Shown: positions 32,020 to 43,682 of the stretch, one piece after another
Position numbering within the stretch: the stretch's first letter is position 1
How the letters are laid out: each line of letters starts with the position of its first letter
Origin: Cervus elaphus
Taxonomy: Eukaryota > Chordata > Mammalia > Artiodactyla > Cervidae
Reading direction: 5' to 3'
NCBI RefSeq assembly: GCF_910594005.1
Contig: NC_057848.1
Location: 136,224,155 to 136,288,154 of the forward strand
DNA: 64,000 nucleotides
The notes under the pieces: generated by a model
Seen by the model: the letters and a program-made list of their open reading frames with translations, nothing else
What the model was told of the DNA's origin: nothing
Databases searched by the model: none
Position numbers and translations under genes: made by a program

Positions 32020-32800
32020 TTCTGCTTTTCCTATAAAATTACCTTTAAAGGCACATGTAATACATGAATGCTAAAATAGAAGTAGATTGAGAAAAACCTT
32101 TCAAACCACCCTTTCCTCTTCCTAGTCCCCTCTCTGGGGAGTAGTTGGAATGAGCAGTTGAAGTGTGTCCTTTCAGGCCTTTTAGAAAAATATTTACACA
32201 CAGAAATGAACATACATAGATTTTTTATATAACTTTGATTTTATCCTACATATTATCCAGAGTTTGCCTTTGTTTCATGAGAGTATATCTTGAACATCTT
32301 CCCCATCAGTATATACCAAGGACTTCATGGTACAGGCATGCTATGCTTTATTTATGTAATCTCTGCTCTATGGTTGAGAATTCAGATCAATCATATTTTT
32401 CACTGTATATATGTGTATGTGTGAATATCTGGGTACACATGCCATTGTATCTATGGGATAAAGCTTCCAGCGCATGGCTTGGAAGAGGGCTTGCTGGGCC
32501 AAAGACTATGACCATTTTAAATGTTGCTAGAAGCTGCCAAATTGCCCTCCAAAATGTCTTTGCCAATTAAAACTCCCACCAAGAGCACACAACAGTGCCC
32601 ATTCCACCTCTACTCTCCCCAGGACTAGGTATTATCAATCCTTTTAATGTTTGCCAACCCAGTGGATGAAAAATGGCCCCTCATTTCTGTTTATAATTGC
32701 ATAGGTCTGATTTCTAGTGAGGCTGAATATCTCCTCATGTTTTTTCAAGCCCTCATCAAATCTTTAGGTAGGAAAACTGATTATACTGTAGTATATTTTT
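32020..32800 (-). mobile_element. Old L1 (L1ME-type) 3' region, reverse
   Basis: Reverse L1ME signature blocks: cctcttcctagtcccctctct, atcttgaacatcttcccc, agctgccaaattgccctcc, aaaactcccaccaag, ggtattatcaatcctttt. No coding capacity. Confidence 0.85.
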
Positions 32801-33372
32801 TTTTTAACAGAAAGAAGCAGGTAAGTAAGAAATGCCCCTTCTGGCCCAGTCATCTGATTCTTGGTGTGTGGTGCTGAAATCCAGCCAGAATGAAGTTACT
32901 AAAACCTCTGGCAGTGACTTGGGAAGGTAGATTTGTTCAGCTGTGTCCAGACCCAAGTAATTAGTTGATTGTTTGGGCATTTAGCTGGAACATCCTGCCA
33001 AGATGTTGTTCTATCTAAGCTCCCAACAAGCAAAGGATGTACTTTGGTCCAGCTTCTTTTCTGAGTACCCCTTGGTCCTTGGAGAAGCTTCCTATTCTGT
33101 AGGGATCATGAAGATGGGTGATAACTATCAGCTCAATTGCTGGCTCCAAAACCAGACCCCAAGGGTTGTTTAGAAAATGCTTGTGAAAATGAAAAAATTA
33201 AAAGCTAGGACTGTCTAAATAACTCTAAACCGAAACCCCACTGCAACTACCTCAAGCCAGGCACCCACACCTGGCACTGGGCTCTAATCCCTCCATCTTT
33301 CTTCTGCCTCCAATCTTTCCACACCTCCAATCTAATCATGACACTCCAAAACTAGTAATTGTTTGTCAAAAC
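32801..33372. other. Single-copy DNA, no gene seen
   Basis: No repeat or exon recognised. Confidence 0.4.
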
Positions 33373-33373
33373 T

Positions 33374-33588
33374 GGGGGCTTTCCCTGGTGGCTCAGTGGT
33401 AAAGAATATTCCTGCAATGCAGGAGACCCAGGTTCAATCCCTGGGTCAGGAAGATCCCCTGGAAGAGGAAATGGCAACCCACTCCAGTATTCTTGCCTGG
33501 GAAATCCCATGGACAGAGGAGCCTGGCAGGCTACAGACCATGGGGTCGCAAAGAGTGGGACACAACTGAGTGACTAAGCACATCAAAC
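33374..33588 (+). mobile_element. Bov-tA SINE
   Basis: Head (gggctttccctggtggctcag), B-box variant ggttcaatccc, Bov-A body, tail gagtgactaagcacatc. A possible imperfect duplication (tcaaaact / tcaaactt) flanks it. Confidence 0.95.
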
Positions 33589-33589
33589 T

Positions 33590-33655
33590 TGAGTGCTTAC
33601 ACTGCACCTGGCATTGTGTAAAGCATTTTACAAGCATTATAGACTACTTTAAAAT
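33590..33655 (-). mobile_element. MIR/L2 fragment
   Basis: cttgagtgcttacactgcacctggcattgtg followed by aagcattttacaagcatta matches the reversed MIR 3' region. Confidence 0.6.
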
Positions 33656-33689
33656 CCATTGCTTAAAAGCTCCAAACACTGCTCTCCTG

Positions 33690-34015
33690 CTCACTCACAC
33701 TCAACATGCTCCCACCTGGGAGCCTTGCTGTTCTGACATGTTCTTCCCCAGGCCCAATACCTGGCTCCCTCACTTTATTCAGGCCTCCCACCAAATACCA
33801 CCCCTCATAGAGGTGACTCCCTGTCACTCTCTGTTCTCTGCTCTGCCTTGTTTTCTTCATGGCCCTTTTTGCTACGTGCTATTTCATGTACACTTCTCAG
33901 TACATTGCCACTTCCTGCATTCAACTACAAGCTCACTGAAGGCAGGGACTTTGTTCATGCCTCAACTGCCCATGGCTAGAACAGTGCCTGCATGCGATTG
34001 GTGCTCAATAAAGCT
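33690..34015 (+). mobile_element. L2 LINE 3' remnant
   Basis: Sense L2: ctgacatgttcttccccagg, taccacccctcatagaggtgac, actacaagctcactgaaggcagggac, aacagtgcctgcatgcgattgg and ctcaataaag. The 155-codon ORF 33570-34037 is a chance frame through it. Confidence 0.88.
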
Positions 34016-34184
34016 TTGCAGAGGGTGTGCATTCTGAAAGCAGTTTGGCAATGCCTTGTAAAATTAAGTATGTAGATGGTCCATAACTGAACAATCTCAC
34101 TGAGGAAAATTCATGCACAGGTCTATCTGTGGGAGGGCATTTAGGAGGAGTTTCTCTATGGGAGGAGAGAGTTATAAGTGACCT

Positions 34185-34460
34185 GGTGCTGCTGCTGCTA
34201 AGTCACTTCAGTCGTGTCCGACTCTGTGTGACCCCATAGACGGCAGCCCATCAGGCTCCCCCATCCCTGGGATTCTCCAGGCAAGAACACTGGAGTGGGT
34301 TGCCATTTCCTTCTCCAATGCATGAAAGTGAAAAGTGAAAGTGAAGTCACTCAGTCGTGTCTGACTCTTAGCGACCCCATGGACCGCAGCCCACCAGGCT
34401 CCTCCATTCATGGGATTTTTCAGGCAAGAGTACTGGATTGGGGTGCCATTGCCTTCTCTG
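34185..34460 (-). mobile_element. Bov-A2 SINE (dimeric Bov-A), reverse, 12-bp TSD
   Basis: Two Bov-A monomers in tandem, joined by a catgaaagtgaaaag linker, with (CTG)n at the left end, which is the element's 3' tail. The perfect direct repeat tataagtgacct at 34173-34184 and 34461-34472 defines it. Confidence 0.97.
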
Positions 34461-34472
34461 TATAAGTGACCT

Positions 34473-34894
34473 AGGTGTCCATTATTGAGGGAGATGATGA
34501 AAAAAACAAGGTGTGTGCACACCATAGAACATGCTGCTGCTGCTGGAGAAAACAACAAATTGTTCATACAGCAACGTGCATAGATCTTTTAAAAGAGTGT
34601 TGAGTGAACAATGTAGTAAAGAGAATGACACTTCTAGTACAATACTCTTTATGGAAATTAAACACATATGCACAAAATAACACCATGCATTATACAAATA
34701 CAAAAGAACATTTAAGGGTACTATTATACACCTTCAAGAGGGTGCCTCTGAGGGAAGGAAATGGAGGTGGAGGATTGAAGATTTAAAAAAGAGAGAGAAA
34801 GTAGAAGGCACAAGTTCAATGGTCCAATGTTGATAGGGTTTGCAAACAGATATCCCTCTTAAAAGGAGAAAAATAAATAAAATGCCCTTTCTTC
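34473..34894. other. Single-copy AT-rich DNA, no gene seen
   Basis: Possibly an old L1 fragment near 34550-34750, but not assignable. Confidence 0.35.
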
Positions 34895-35150
34895 TTTCTC
34901 CATCTGCCTTGCTCCCACTCATCCTTCCAGCTTAGCTCAGACATAATCTCCATTGTGAAGCTTTCTTTGACCTTTCCCCATAGGATTAATTCTTCCTTTA
35001 TTGACATTCCCATAGCATTTTAATGATAGTTTTATTTTAGCATTTATAACCTCATATAATAGCTATTTGCTTACACATCTGCCTTCTTCATCAGGTGATA
35101 ACGGATGTGACTTATTAATTTTGGTACCTCTAGCACCCAGAATTGGTGAT
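34895..35150 (+). mobile_element. L2 LINE 3' remnant
   Basis: Sense L2 blocks: ctccatctgccttgctcccac, agcttagctcagacataatc, gaagctttctttgacctttcc, and a terminal ttggtacctctagcacccag. Confidence 0.8.
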
Positions 35151-36142
35151 GAAAAGAAATTATGGTGAGTTTAAACAGGCATATGTTGTAGGGCCTCAAG
35201 AATGACTCTAGTTTGAATTTAATCGATAAATAGTGCTTTCAGCCAGTGGCTAATGGGGTGGAATAGGGGTTTGGACTCTGGAATTGGACTCGAAACTCTG
35301 AGGCATTTTGTTTCTTATTTGGGGACAAGAAACGAGTAGGGTGCACTCTGAGTGGCCCCAGGCACCTGTTAGACCAGCAGCTTCATCACCAAATCGAGTG
35401 GAGAGGTGAGGAGAATTGGGAATGGGCTGCAGACCTAGCCATCAGACTGGGGCAGTTATGGGGGTGCTGCCCCAGTGGCAGGTGCTGCTAGAAGGGGTTT
35501 ATCCTGGGAGCTGGGTCTGGCATCTGAAATCACAGCCACTTCTGGCCTCCATCCAGGCAAACATCCAACAATCAGGACAAGGGAGCTAAGACAGAGCATG
35601 GGGCCCAGGAACCCATGGTGGGTTGGGTGTAAAAGTCCAAGAAAATAAGGTACGACACCAGGGTCCCAGCAGTGGAGAGGGGTCTCCTGTGACTGGCAGG
35701 ATTTTAGTTCCAGGTACTGATCCTTGTACTCAGAGCTTAGGCAGAGACAGGTACAACCAACGCCCCCTGCCCAAGGACCTACTTGGTGCCAGGCATGCTG
35801 CTGAATGCACAAAAGAAAGGAAACAGGGCCCATGGGGCACGGGAACTAGGGCACAGAGGTGTGGAGCTGGGACTGGAGAACAGGGGGAGCATCGGGTTTG
35901 GGACATTGGATTAGAATTTCAGCTGCAGGGAAGTTGATGCTGAAATTGGGCTCCGTGGCTGGAGCTATTATAGAGACTGGGGTGAGCTATGGGAATTGGG
36001 ATGACAGATGACTCCAGATGTGTGCAGAAGCAGGGCTGCTGGGCTAGAGGTTGGGCAGAGCCTGCCAGGCACAGTTCTCTTCTGCTGTAAATCCAACTTG
36101 CCTGGTGATCTTGGGTGCCTCTTACTACTTCCAGAGTTTTTG
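35151..36142. other. Single-copy DNA, no gene seen
   Basis: GC-moderate sequence with overlapping ORFs on opposite strands (35456-35833 minus, 35623-35937 plus), neither with a domain. Confidence 0.4.
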
Positions 36143-36151
36143 TTTTCTCAT

Positions 36152-36366
36152 GTTGTTGTTTAGTTGCTAAGTTGTGCCCAACTCTTTTGCAACCCCACGG
36201 ACTGTAGCCTACCAGGCTCCCAAGTCCATGGGATTTTCCAGGCAAGAATACTGGAATGAGTTGTCATTTCCTCCTCCACAGCATCTTCCTGACTCAGGGA
36301 TAAAACTCACATCTCCTGCATTAGCAGGTGGGTTCTTTACCACTGAGCCACCTGGGAAGGCCTTCA
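36152..36366 (-). mobile_element. Bov-tA SINE, reverse, 9-bp TSD
   Basis: Reverse head and body: gttgttgtttagttgctaag at left, gccacctgggaaggcc at right. Direct repeat ttttctcat at 36143-36151 and 36367-36375. Confidence 0.95.
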
Positions 36367-36394
36367 TTTTCTCATAGGCAGAATAAAAAAAAAA

Positions 36395-36559
36395 ATTCAA
36401 CATTTGCCAAGCACTGGCTAGGTGCTCTTAGAATGTTCTAGATGTTTTCTATAACTTTATCCTCATGCCAGTTATCTGAAGCGGTATTAGGAGAATGAAG
36501 CTGGGGCACAGAGAAATTTTAGTGACGTGTGGATAGCAAACCTAGCATTTGAAGTCAGA
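36395..36559 (-). mobile_element. MIR SINE remnant, reverse, interrupted by Bov-A2
   Basis: ccaagcactggctaggtgctc, ctataactttatcctcatgcc, gaagctggggcacagagaaatttt: reverse MIR. The adjoining Bov-A2 inserted in its right edge. Confidence 0.8.
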
Positions 36560-36573
36560 CAGTTTAATCCCAG

Positions 36574-36849
36574 GGAGAAGTCAATGGCAACCCACTCCAG
36601 TACTCTTGCCTGGAAAATCCCATGGACGGAGGAGCCTGGTAGGCTGCGGTCCATGGGGTCATGAAGAGTCGGACATGACTGAACGACTTCACTTTCATTT
36701 TCACTTTCATGCATTGGAGAGGGAAATGGCAACCCACCCCAGTGTTCTTGCCTGGAGAATCCCAGGGACGGGGGAGCCTGATGGGCTGCCGTCTATGGGG
36801 TCGCACAGAGTTGGACATGACTGAAGCAACCTAGCAACAGCAGCAGCAG
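36574..36849 (+). mobile_element. Bov-A2 SINE with 14-bp TSD
   Basis: Two Bov-A monomers in tandem separated by tttcatgcattggaga, ending in (CAG)n. The perfect 14-bp direct repeat cagtttaatcccag at 36560-36573 and 36850-36863 defines the insertion exactly. Confidence 0.98.
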
Positions 36850-36863
36850 CAGTTTAATCCCAG

Positions 36864-36866
<3 letters not shown>

Positions 36867-36897
<31 letters not shown>

Positions 36898-36913
36898 CTC
36901 TCTCTCTCTCTCT
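36867..36913. repeat. Compound (AC)n(TC)n microsatellite
   Basis: About 14 AC units followed by about 9 TC units, starting only 3 bp after the target-site duplication of the Bov-A2. Confidence 0.95.
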
Positions 36914-37036
36914 TAAACACTGTGCTGCACTGCCTTACTAAAGAGTGTGTTGCTGGGGTGGAGGGCAAGGAATAGAGTACAAGAGGGACCCAAATCCCCA
37001 CTATCATTCCACAAGGATGTCATGACAGTTGAGAAA

Positions 37037-37248
37037 AGTGAAAGTTTAGTTGCTCAGTCATGTCCGACTCTTTGCGACCCCATGGATTATAGACTACCAG
37101 GCTCCTCCGTCCATGGGATTTTCCAGGCAAGAGTACTGGAGTGGGTTGCCATTTCCTTCTCCAGAGGATCTTCCCGACCCAGGGATCAAACCCGGGTCTC
37201 CCACATTGTAGGCAGACACTTTACCGTCTGAGCCACCAGGGAAGTCCC
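37037..37248 (-). mobile_element. Bov-tA SINE, reverse, 9-bp TSD
   Basis: Reverse head and body with gatcaaacccgggtctccc B-box region. Direct repeat gttgagaaa at 37028-37036 and 37249-37257. Confidence 0.96.
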
Positions 37249-37257
37249 GTTGAGAAA

Positions 37258-37689
37258 CATCTGCCAAGAGCCAAGTGGCCCACTTTCTTTGGCCACTGAG
37301 TTTCCCCTAAATGAAAGACAGAGCTGGCTAGAAATCAGACCTAATGGCTGTGGCTGGAGGCTCTGGCTTGTCACTGGAGATGCAGGTGACCTCTGCCAGT
37401 GCATGTATGCAGATGACTACATCCTCAGCAGGGTCACGCAGGCTCCTCCCACCCGAGCCTCTCTCTGGGTGGATCACCCACGATGCTATGAGAACTGCCA
37501 ACAGCACACGTGGCACCCAGGGTGGCTGCAAGTTCCACAAGGCTCTGGGCCAGGAGTCAGTGGATCCTGGGCCCATGCTCTGAGGACCAATGGTTGGTAG
37601 AAATGTAGTTCTGTGATTTTTCTGAGAGGAGGCAGAGGATGTTCAGAACACAGGAAGACCTGAGCTGGGTGTACCAGAGGCCCTAGTGC
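37258..37689. other. Single-copy DNA, no gene seen
   Basis: ORFs 37250-37600 (plus, 116 codons) and 37344-37583 have no domain. Confidence 0.4.
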
Positions 37690-37879
37690 CCACCCATATC
37701 CTCCTCAATTACTGCATCACATTCGCCAGCATCCATACCCCTCTCCCCAGGGCTTTTTCTGCCCTCAGGCCCTACTTCACCCACCTCTATAATAGACCCA
37801 GAAGGCTGGGGGATGAACAGCCCCTGGAAGTAGTCCTCAACTGATGGGGAGCTAGTGGGGTGCTTCCTCACCCGTCAGT

Positions 37880-38110
37880 GGGGACAGTTGTGAGATGTAT
37901 GCTCTGCTGCACTGGCTCCCCGACATTACCAGCCACAGCTGCTGTTGCCCCAAGTGATCACTTGCTGGATAACACACCCTTTCTTCACTTCCTCCCTTCT
38001 CTTCCCTGCCTCACTTCCTCACACCCCTTCCTGGGCTCCCACACCTCCCGAATAAACAACTTGCTGTCAATGTTTCATGGCCTGCTTCTCGGAGACACAA
38101 ACTAAGACAC
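37880..38110 (+). repeat. Ancient repeat tail (family not identified)
   Basis: Ends ctcccgaataaacaacttgc, catggcctgcttctcggagacacaaactaagaca, preceded by a pyrimidine-rich cttcctcacacccc block. It is the clearest of the four similar tails (6.5, 20.5, 38.0, 62.7 kb). Confidence 0.5.
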
Positions 38111-38239
38111 TGGAAAGGACTCTTGGTAGTGAATTACATCCTGACATTCTTCCCAATCTCTAGATTCTGGGAGGGAGGCCTGTTCTCATATTCTCCAAAG
38201 ATGGGTAGGTCAGAGAAGGAAGCTCAGCTTAGAGAAGCC

Positions 38240-38454
38240 TGTGCTGTGCACTCAGTCACTTTAGTCGTGTCTGAAGCTTTGTGACGCCATGGACCATAGC
38301 CTACCGGGCTGCTTTGTCTGTGGGATTCTCCAGACAAGAACACTGGAATGGGTTGCCATTCCCTTCTCCAGGGGATCTTCCCAACCCAGGGATGGAACCT
38401 GGGTCTCCTGCATTGCAGGCAGATGCTTTACCATATGAGGCAGGAGGGAAGCCC
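38240..38454 (-). mobile_element. Bov-tA SINE, reverse, 10-bp TSD
   Basis: Reverse Bov-A body and head. Direct repeat tagagaagcc at 38230-38239 and 38455-38464. Confidence 0.96.
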
Positions 38455-38464
38455 TAGAGAAGCC

Positions 38465-39173
38465 AAGTGCGGGGCTGTCGCAATCTGACTGAAGGCGGGC
38501 CTAAGACTCTGCATTTCTACACACCTCCATGACCTCCTAGGTGGTTCCCTTGGGCTTGAGTTACTACAGACTAGGTTTCTGCCTTAGAAAATGGAGGCGC
38601 CAGTGAACCTGTCTCTTTTGTATGTAGGTTCCTATTCTTGATACTCTGGTCTTCTTTTGCCACGTCCAAATGGAAATTACTTTTCTGCTCCAGTTAGCAA
38701 CAGTTTCTGCTTTCCAGGTGAATAAACATTATTCTCCACAGGGGGAAAGGAGGCATCCAAGTCGATTCCCACAGTTGTGCTGGCAGCCCCCACGCTCTCT
38801 TAGCTGGCCAGCCCCCTGCCCTTTGGTTTCATAAAGGCCCAAATCTGTCAACAGCAGGAGTCCCACCACCATTCTCACCTCTGCGAGACCCAGGTTCTCA
38901 TGAAGAAACGCAGAAAAGGTCAAAAATATAGCATTTCTTTAGGGCAAGGCTTTCTAGCCTCTTTCATATCATGGCACTCAAGGATGATTTTTACTATTTG
39001 TTTGACACGCTGGGGCAATTGTACGTGGATGCTCTTGGCCAGGGGCAACTGACAAGAGGATTTTCTGTGCCTCAAGCCCCAGACAGCCTTCCTGGGAGAG
39101 CTGTGAGGATCAGTAATGTCCCTGCATATCTGTAACCCACTTGTGACATGACAATTGTATTAATAGGGTATTA
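38465..39173. other. Single-copy DNA, no gene seen
   Basis: Nothing recognisable. Confidence 0.4.
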
Positions 39174-39183
39174 ACAACTATTA

Positions 39184-39403
39184 GGGCTTCCCAGGTGGCT
39201 CCGAGGTAAAGAATCTGCCTGCAGTGCAGGAGCTGCAGGAGACTCGAGTTTGATCCTTGGGTTGGGAGGATCCCCTGGACGAAGAAATGGCAATCCACTC
39301 TGGTGTTCTTGCCTGGAGCATCCCATGAACAGAAGACCTTGGGAAGATCAGTCCATAGGGTCACAAAGAGTTGGCCATGACTGAAGCGACTTAGCACACA
39401 CAC
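39184..39403 (+). mobile_element. Bov-tA SINE with 10-bp TSD
   Basis: Head gggcttcccaggtggctcc, a diverged body and a CA-rich tail. Direct repeat acaactatta at 39174-39183 and 39404-39413. Confidence 0.96.
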
Positions 39404-39514
39404 ACAACTATTAACCACAGAAAGTCATGGTGTGGGGCCCAAGCGCAAGTGGTTCTTCTCAGAGGCTCTGGATTCCTGCTACATCTCAGTTCTGCTATTT
39501 CTTAAGGTCTTTTT

Positions 39515-39720
39515 AAGAATAACTCCCTTTTCTTAAAAATAGCTTGATTGAGGGGTAATTTACATAGCATAAATTCACTCATTTTCTGTAAACAATTCAA
39601 CCAATTTTAGTGTGTTTACAGAGTTGGTGCAACCAACACCACAGTCTAATTACAGAATGTTTCTATCACCCTCCCCCCAAAGAACTCCATTTGAACCCAC
39701 TCCTGCTGAGGTATTTCAGT
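39515..39720 (-). mobile_element. Old L1 (L1ME-type) 3' UTR fragment, reverse
   Basis: ttgattgaggggtaatttac, cagagttggtgcaaccaac, accacagtctaattacagaatg, caaagaactccatttgaaccc: reverse L1ME 3' UTR blocks in order. Confidence 0.85.
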
Positions 39721-40009
39721 CACTAGCAAATTAGCATCCTTAGCTGCCTCCCTGCCCCAGGGCTTTCTGGAAGTACACAGGGGACGTCTCCCAGGTGTGT
39801 ATGAACATGTCTGCTCCTTTCCACCTCTGAAACCTCTGTTGTGTGTTGCCACCAATAGGTGAGGTCCTTGAAGCACCAAGGTTAGGCTGTGGTCTGTAGC
39901 AAAGCTGAGGCAGGTCTTTATCATTTTAAGGGGTTCCAAAGCTACATCACTCATTAGCTCTTTATTTAGCACCCTGGTTCCTACTGTGAATCCAGTTTTG
40001 AGACTCCCC
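39721..40009. other. Single-copy DNA, no gene seen
   Basis: Nothing recognisable. Confidence 0.4.
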
Positions 40010-40019
40010 CTCACCTCTT

Positions 40020-40154
40020 TCCCTGGAGAAGGAAAAGGCAACCCACTCTAGTATTCTTGCCTGGAAAATCCCATGGTCAGAGGAGGCTGGCAGGCTACAG
40101 TGCATAGTGTCACAAAGAGTCAGACATGACTTAGCGACTAAACAGCAACAACAG
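40020..40154 (+). mobile_element. 5'-truncated Bov-A SINE with 10-bp TSD
   Basis: Starts within the body (ccctggagaaggaaaaggc) and lacks the tRNA-like head. Direct repeat ctcacctctt at 40010-40019 and 40155-40164. Confidence 0.94.
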
Positions 40155-40164
40155 CTCACCTCTT

Positions 40165-40755
40165 CACCAGCCGCACTTGGGTGTATTTGACGTCCAGTGT
40201 AAGCACAAAGAAGGACCCTGGTTTCTCCTATCTTTCTACCATCCAGAACTGACTATTATGCATATTTGTTATGTTGTCTTGATCTTTTAAAATTTTTCTA
40301 AATAAATAAAACATTATAGATAGATACAGTCCCATTCTCTTTCCTACTTCTCAATGAAAGTCGTGGATCTATCACATATGGTTTCAGTGTATTTTTGCAC
40401 CTAGAATGTAGGCTCTCAGACCTCCATTCAGATCTTCCAGGATTTTTTCCACCAGTGCTATTGCCTTTTCCAAGTTTCTATTGGGCTTTTGAGTCTAAAA
40501 GCCCACAGTGAAGACTCTTTGGAGATTCCCCATGAGTTTCTGGAGCCACTTTGCCTGCAGTCACAGAAAGTCAGAAGTTCCTGGGCATTTATTTGCCCCC
40601 AGGGGGCCCTTCACCAATGACTGACTCATGTGAGGGAATGAAAGCCTAGAGTTCCCCTTCTGGGCCAGCTGAAGCTGCAGGAACCTGACCTGAAAACACC
40701 CATGCTTCTTTTCTTTATCCTGCACCCCTTTTCCCTCCCTGGCTTCTGGTTGCGG
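40165..40755. other. Single-copy DNA, no gene seen
   Basis: Nothing recognisable. Confidence 0.4.
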
Positions 40756-40756
40756 G

Positions 40757-40890
40757 AAGGTTGTTGTTCAGTCATTAAATCATGTCTGACTGTTGGTGAC
40801 CCCATGGACTGCAGCATGCCAGGCTTCCCTGTCCTTTACCATCTCCCAGAGATTGCTCAGATTCATGTCCATTGAGTCGGCGATGCTAGG
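40757..40890 (-). mobile_element. BovB 3' end fragment, reverse
   Basis: ggttgttgttcagtcatta, ccccatggactgcagcatgccaggcttccctgtcc, ccatctcccagagattgctc, ccattgagtcggcgatgc: about 130 bp of the BovB 3' end. Confidence 0.88.
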
Positions 40891-40997
40891 TACTTCCTCC
40901 ATATATCACTACCACACTGTGAGAGCACAACAACTTAAGCCTGGTTCACACGTGTGCGCCTCTTTCTGCAAGGAAGAGACATTCTTTCAAAGGTATA

Positions 40998-41273
40998 ATG
41001 CTGCTGCTGCTGCTGCTGTTAAGTCACTTCAGTCGTGTCTGACTCTGTGCAACCCCATAGACGGCAGCCCACCAGGCTCCTCTGTCCCTGGGATTCTCCA
41101 GGCAAGAACACTGGAGTGGGTTGCCATTTCCTTCTCCAATGCATGCATACATGCTAAGTCGCTTCAGTCGTGTCCGACTCTGTGTGACCCCATGGACAGC
41201 AGCCCATCAGGCTCCTCTGTCCACAGGATTCTCTAGGCCAGAATACTGCAGTGGGTTACCATTTCCTTCTCCA
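40998..41273 (-). mobile_element. Bov-A2 SINE, reverse, 11-bp TSD
   Basis: (CTG)n at left, two Bov-A monomers with an atgcatgcatacatgctaag linker between them. Direct repeat tcaaaggtata at 40987-40997 and 41274-41284. Confidence 0.96.
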
Positions 41274-41284
41274 TCAAAGGTATA

Positions 41285-41735
41285 TACTTAATGCAATTTG
41301 GGGCTCCTGGAACCACGGACAGTTTCCATCTTACCAGGTGCTCTTCAAAGTGCTTGTGCTCACACGTTCCACCAGCCTTGACTGACATTCCCTGTTTCCC
41401 TACATTCTTGAAAATCTGTGACATTGTAAGACCTGTAGTTTTGCCACTCTAGTGGCTAAGAAATGGCACCCTGTTACATGACTTTGACACCTTGACATAT
41501 GCTTGTTGTCCTTTTGGTTTTCCTATTCTGTGAATAACCTGTTTGTACTATTTGCCCTTTATTCTGTTGGACTGTTTTCCTTTTTTCTACTTGGTTTGCA
41601 GCAATTCTAGTATATTCTAGGTGGCTTGGTCTGTTACAAAAATCGAAAGCCACACATTGTTTCAAAATAGAAATACCATTTATAAACAACACATTTTTCT
41701 AAATTTTAAATAATGCAAAAGAAAAAATAGAAAGT
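41285..41735. other. Single-copy DNA, no gene seen
   Basis: Nothing recognisable. Confidence 0.4.
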
Positions 41736-41739
41736 AAAA

Positions 41740-42380
41740 GTTGTTTCTAATAATCTCCACTATGGCTTCAAGCTTCAACACCACCCAATGATGATAAAAA
41801 TAACCATGGTTAACAGATAGGCATATATCCTTCCAGAAAGTATAATGCATATATAAATATATGAAAACAGACTTACATGAATTAATTCACTAAATATTTT
41901 TAAGTATCTGTCATGAGTCAAGTATAAATGATAGAAAAATATACATATCATTAAAATATACAGAATATATATAAAAAAAACTTTCCCTAACTAGTTTTTA
42001 TCAACACCCAATTTATGGCAGATATCTTTTTGTTAAAACATATAAATCCCCCTGATTCAGCATAATATTCCACTGGAAAGGTCCATCATATTTTATTAAA
42101 CCAATCTTCCACCAACAGACCTTTTGGCTATTTCCACTTTTTATATTTTATAAAGACTCCTTCAGTGAACATCCTTGGACATCTTTTATACAGTTGCCTG
42201 ATTTTTTCCTTAGGATAAATTTCTACAAGTTGAATCTCTGGATTAAGAAGTGTCCATTTAAAATTTCGGTAAGTATTGACAGATTACCCTCCAGAAATCT
42301 TGTGCCAATTTACACTCACCAACAGTATAAAAGGATGTCCATTTACTCACATTATCAGGGTATTCTTTAAAATAAAACCC
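41740..42380 (-). mobile_element. Old L1 (L1ME-type) 3' region, reverse
   Basis: ccttccagaaagtataatgc, cataatattccactgg, aaccaatcttccacc, ccttaggataaatttctac, caatttacactcaccaacagt: reverse L1ME. Strongly AT-rich and eroded. Confidence 0.82.
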
Positions 42381-43465
42381 TTGATAACAATTTTCAGAAT
42401 CCAACTATAGTCCATATAATTTTCCCTTCTATACAGATTGAAAAAAATATAGACAAGAGCAAATTTGATGTATTTTAACAACTCTAGCTTAGCAAGATAA
42501 TTTAGTCCTTTTATTAATTCACTAAGTCATCTCTATAGAGCTATTTATTACAAAGTGAAATATGTTTGAAGGAAGAGGTCTGATCAAAGAACCACTCAAA
42601 GGCATTTAAGTTTCAAATATCCAAAGGACTTCTTCCTCATCTCACCACTGGTGTATTCCCAACATGAAGACCCCTGTCACTCATACCAAGGCTTCTTGGC
42701 CCACCTGTTGTTCTTTTAGCTACATCCATTTTTATGGCATATAGAAACACAACACTTTTCTTGATGAGATCTCTTAAATGTACATTCTGAGTTTCACTTG
42801 TTACTGAAATCTGGAGCTAGACAGGGAAAAAAACCCCATGGGTGAAGAGAGAATGAACTTCTGGATTTTCACACCACAATTCAGGAGTCAGTTAGCATCT
42901 CCAAACCAAAGCATTGGCCCATAGTCACCCAACCTCTTGAGTTGAGTTCTAGAGAGACTCTGTTTAACCAGCAGTCAGAAAAAGTTTGGAAAAGAAATTA
43001 ACAATGTAGGAAGGTGAGGGTGCTTATTTCATAATGTGGCAACAAATTCTAACCCCAAAAACCTTCTGTGGTTGTGATCTTTGTTTTAGAGCCCTCTTTT
43101 CCAGAGACTCAGAAGGTAGTAGCCACATGGAAGATTCTTGTTTGCCTCTCTGTGTGGTCCTCCCGTTAGACTTCCAGGTCTACTTGACTGAAGATGCAAC
43201 AGGAATCACAGAGTAAAGATGGATAAGAATATAACTCTGATTAGAAAGTAGAGTACAGAAATGCCCAGGTAGTACTGATATTCAAAGAGATCCTTGTTTA
43301 TTTTGGTATAAGTATATATGCTTAAATCCTAGGTGTTTGAGAAGAAACAGTCCAATTCACTGCAGGAAACAGAAACATGTGCAGGTTTTATTCAAAAGAA
43401 GGAATTGAATACAGGGAATTCAGAGCTTATGATATCATTGGAAGGCCTGAAGGAGTAATTACTAA
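42381..43465. other. Single-copy AT-rich DNA, no gene seen
   Basis: About 1.1 kb without recognisable repeats or exons. Confidence 0.4.
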
Positions 43466-43470
43466 GCTTT

Positions 43471-43682
43471 GCTGTTGTTCTTTAGTCACAAAGTCACGTC
43501 TGACTCTTTGAGACCCTGTGGACTGTAACCCAGCAGACTCCATTGTCCATAGGATTTCTCAGGCAAGAATACTGGAGTGGGTAGCCATTCCCTTCTCCGG
43601 GGATCTTCCCAACCTAGTGATCGAACCTGAGTCTCCTGCACTGTAGGTGGATTCTTTACCGACTGAGCCATCAGGGAAGCCC
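43471..43682 (-). mobile_element. Bov-tA SINE, reverse
   Basis: Reverse Bov-A body and head (gatcgaacctgagtctcctgc; gccatcagggaagccc). No clear target-site duplication. Confidence 0.94.

Noticed and set aside
37250..37600. 116-codon ORF with a YADD-like peptide (MYADDYILS)
   Set aside because: The YADD-like match comes from atgcagatgactac in unique DNA. No other reverse-transcriptase motif is near it and BovB homology is absent, so it is a chance match.
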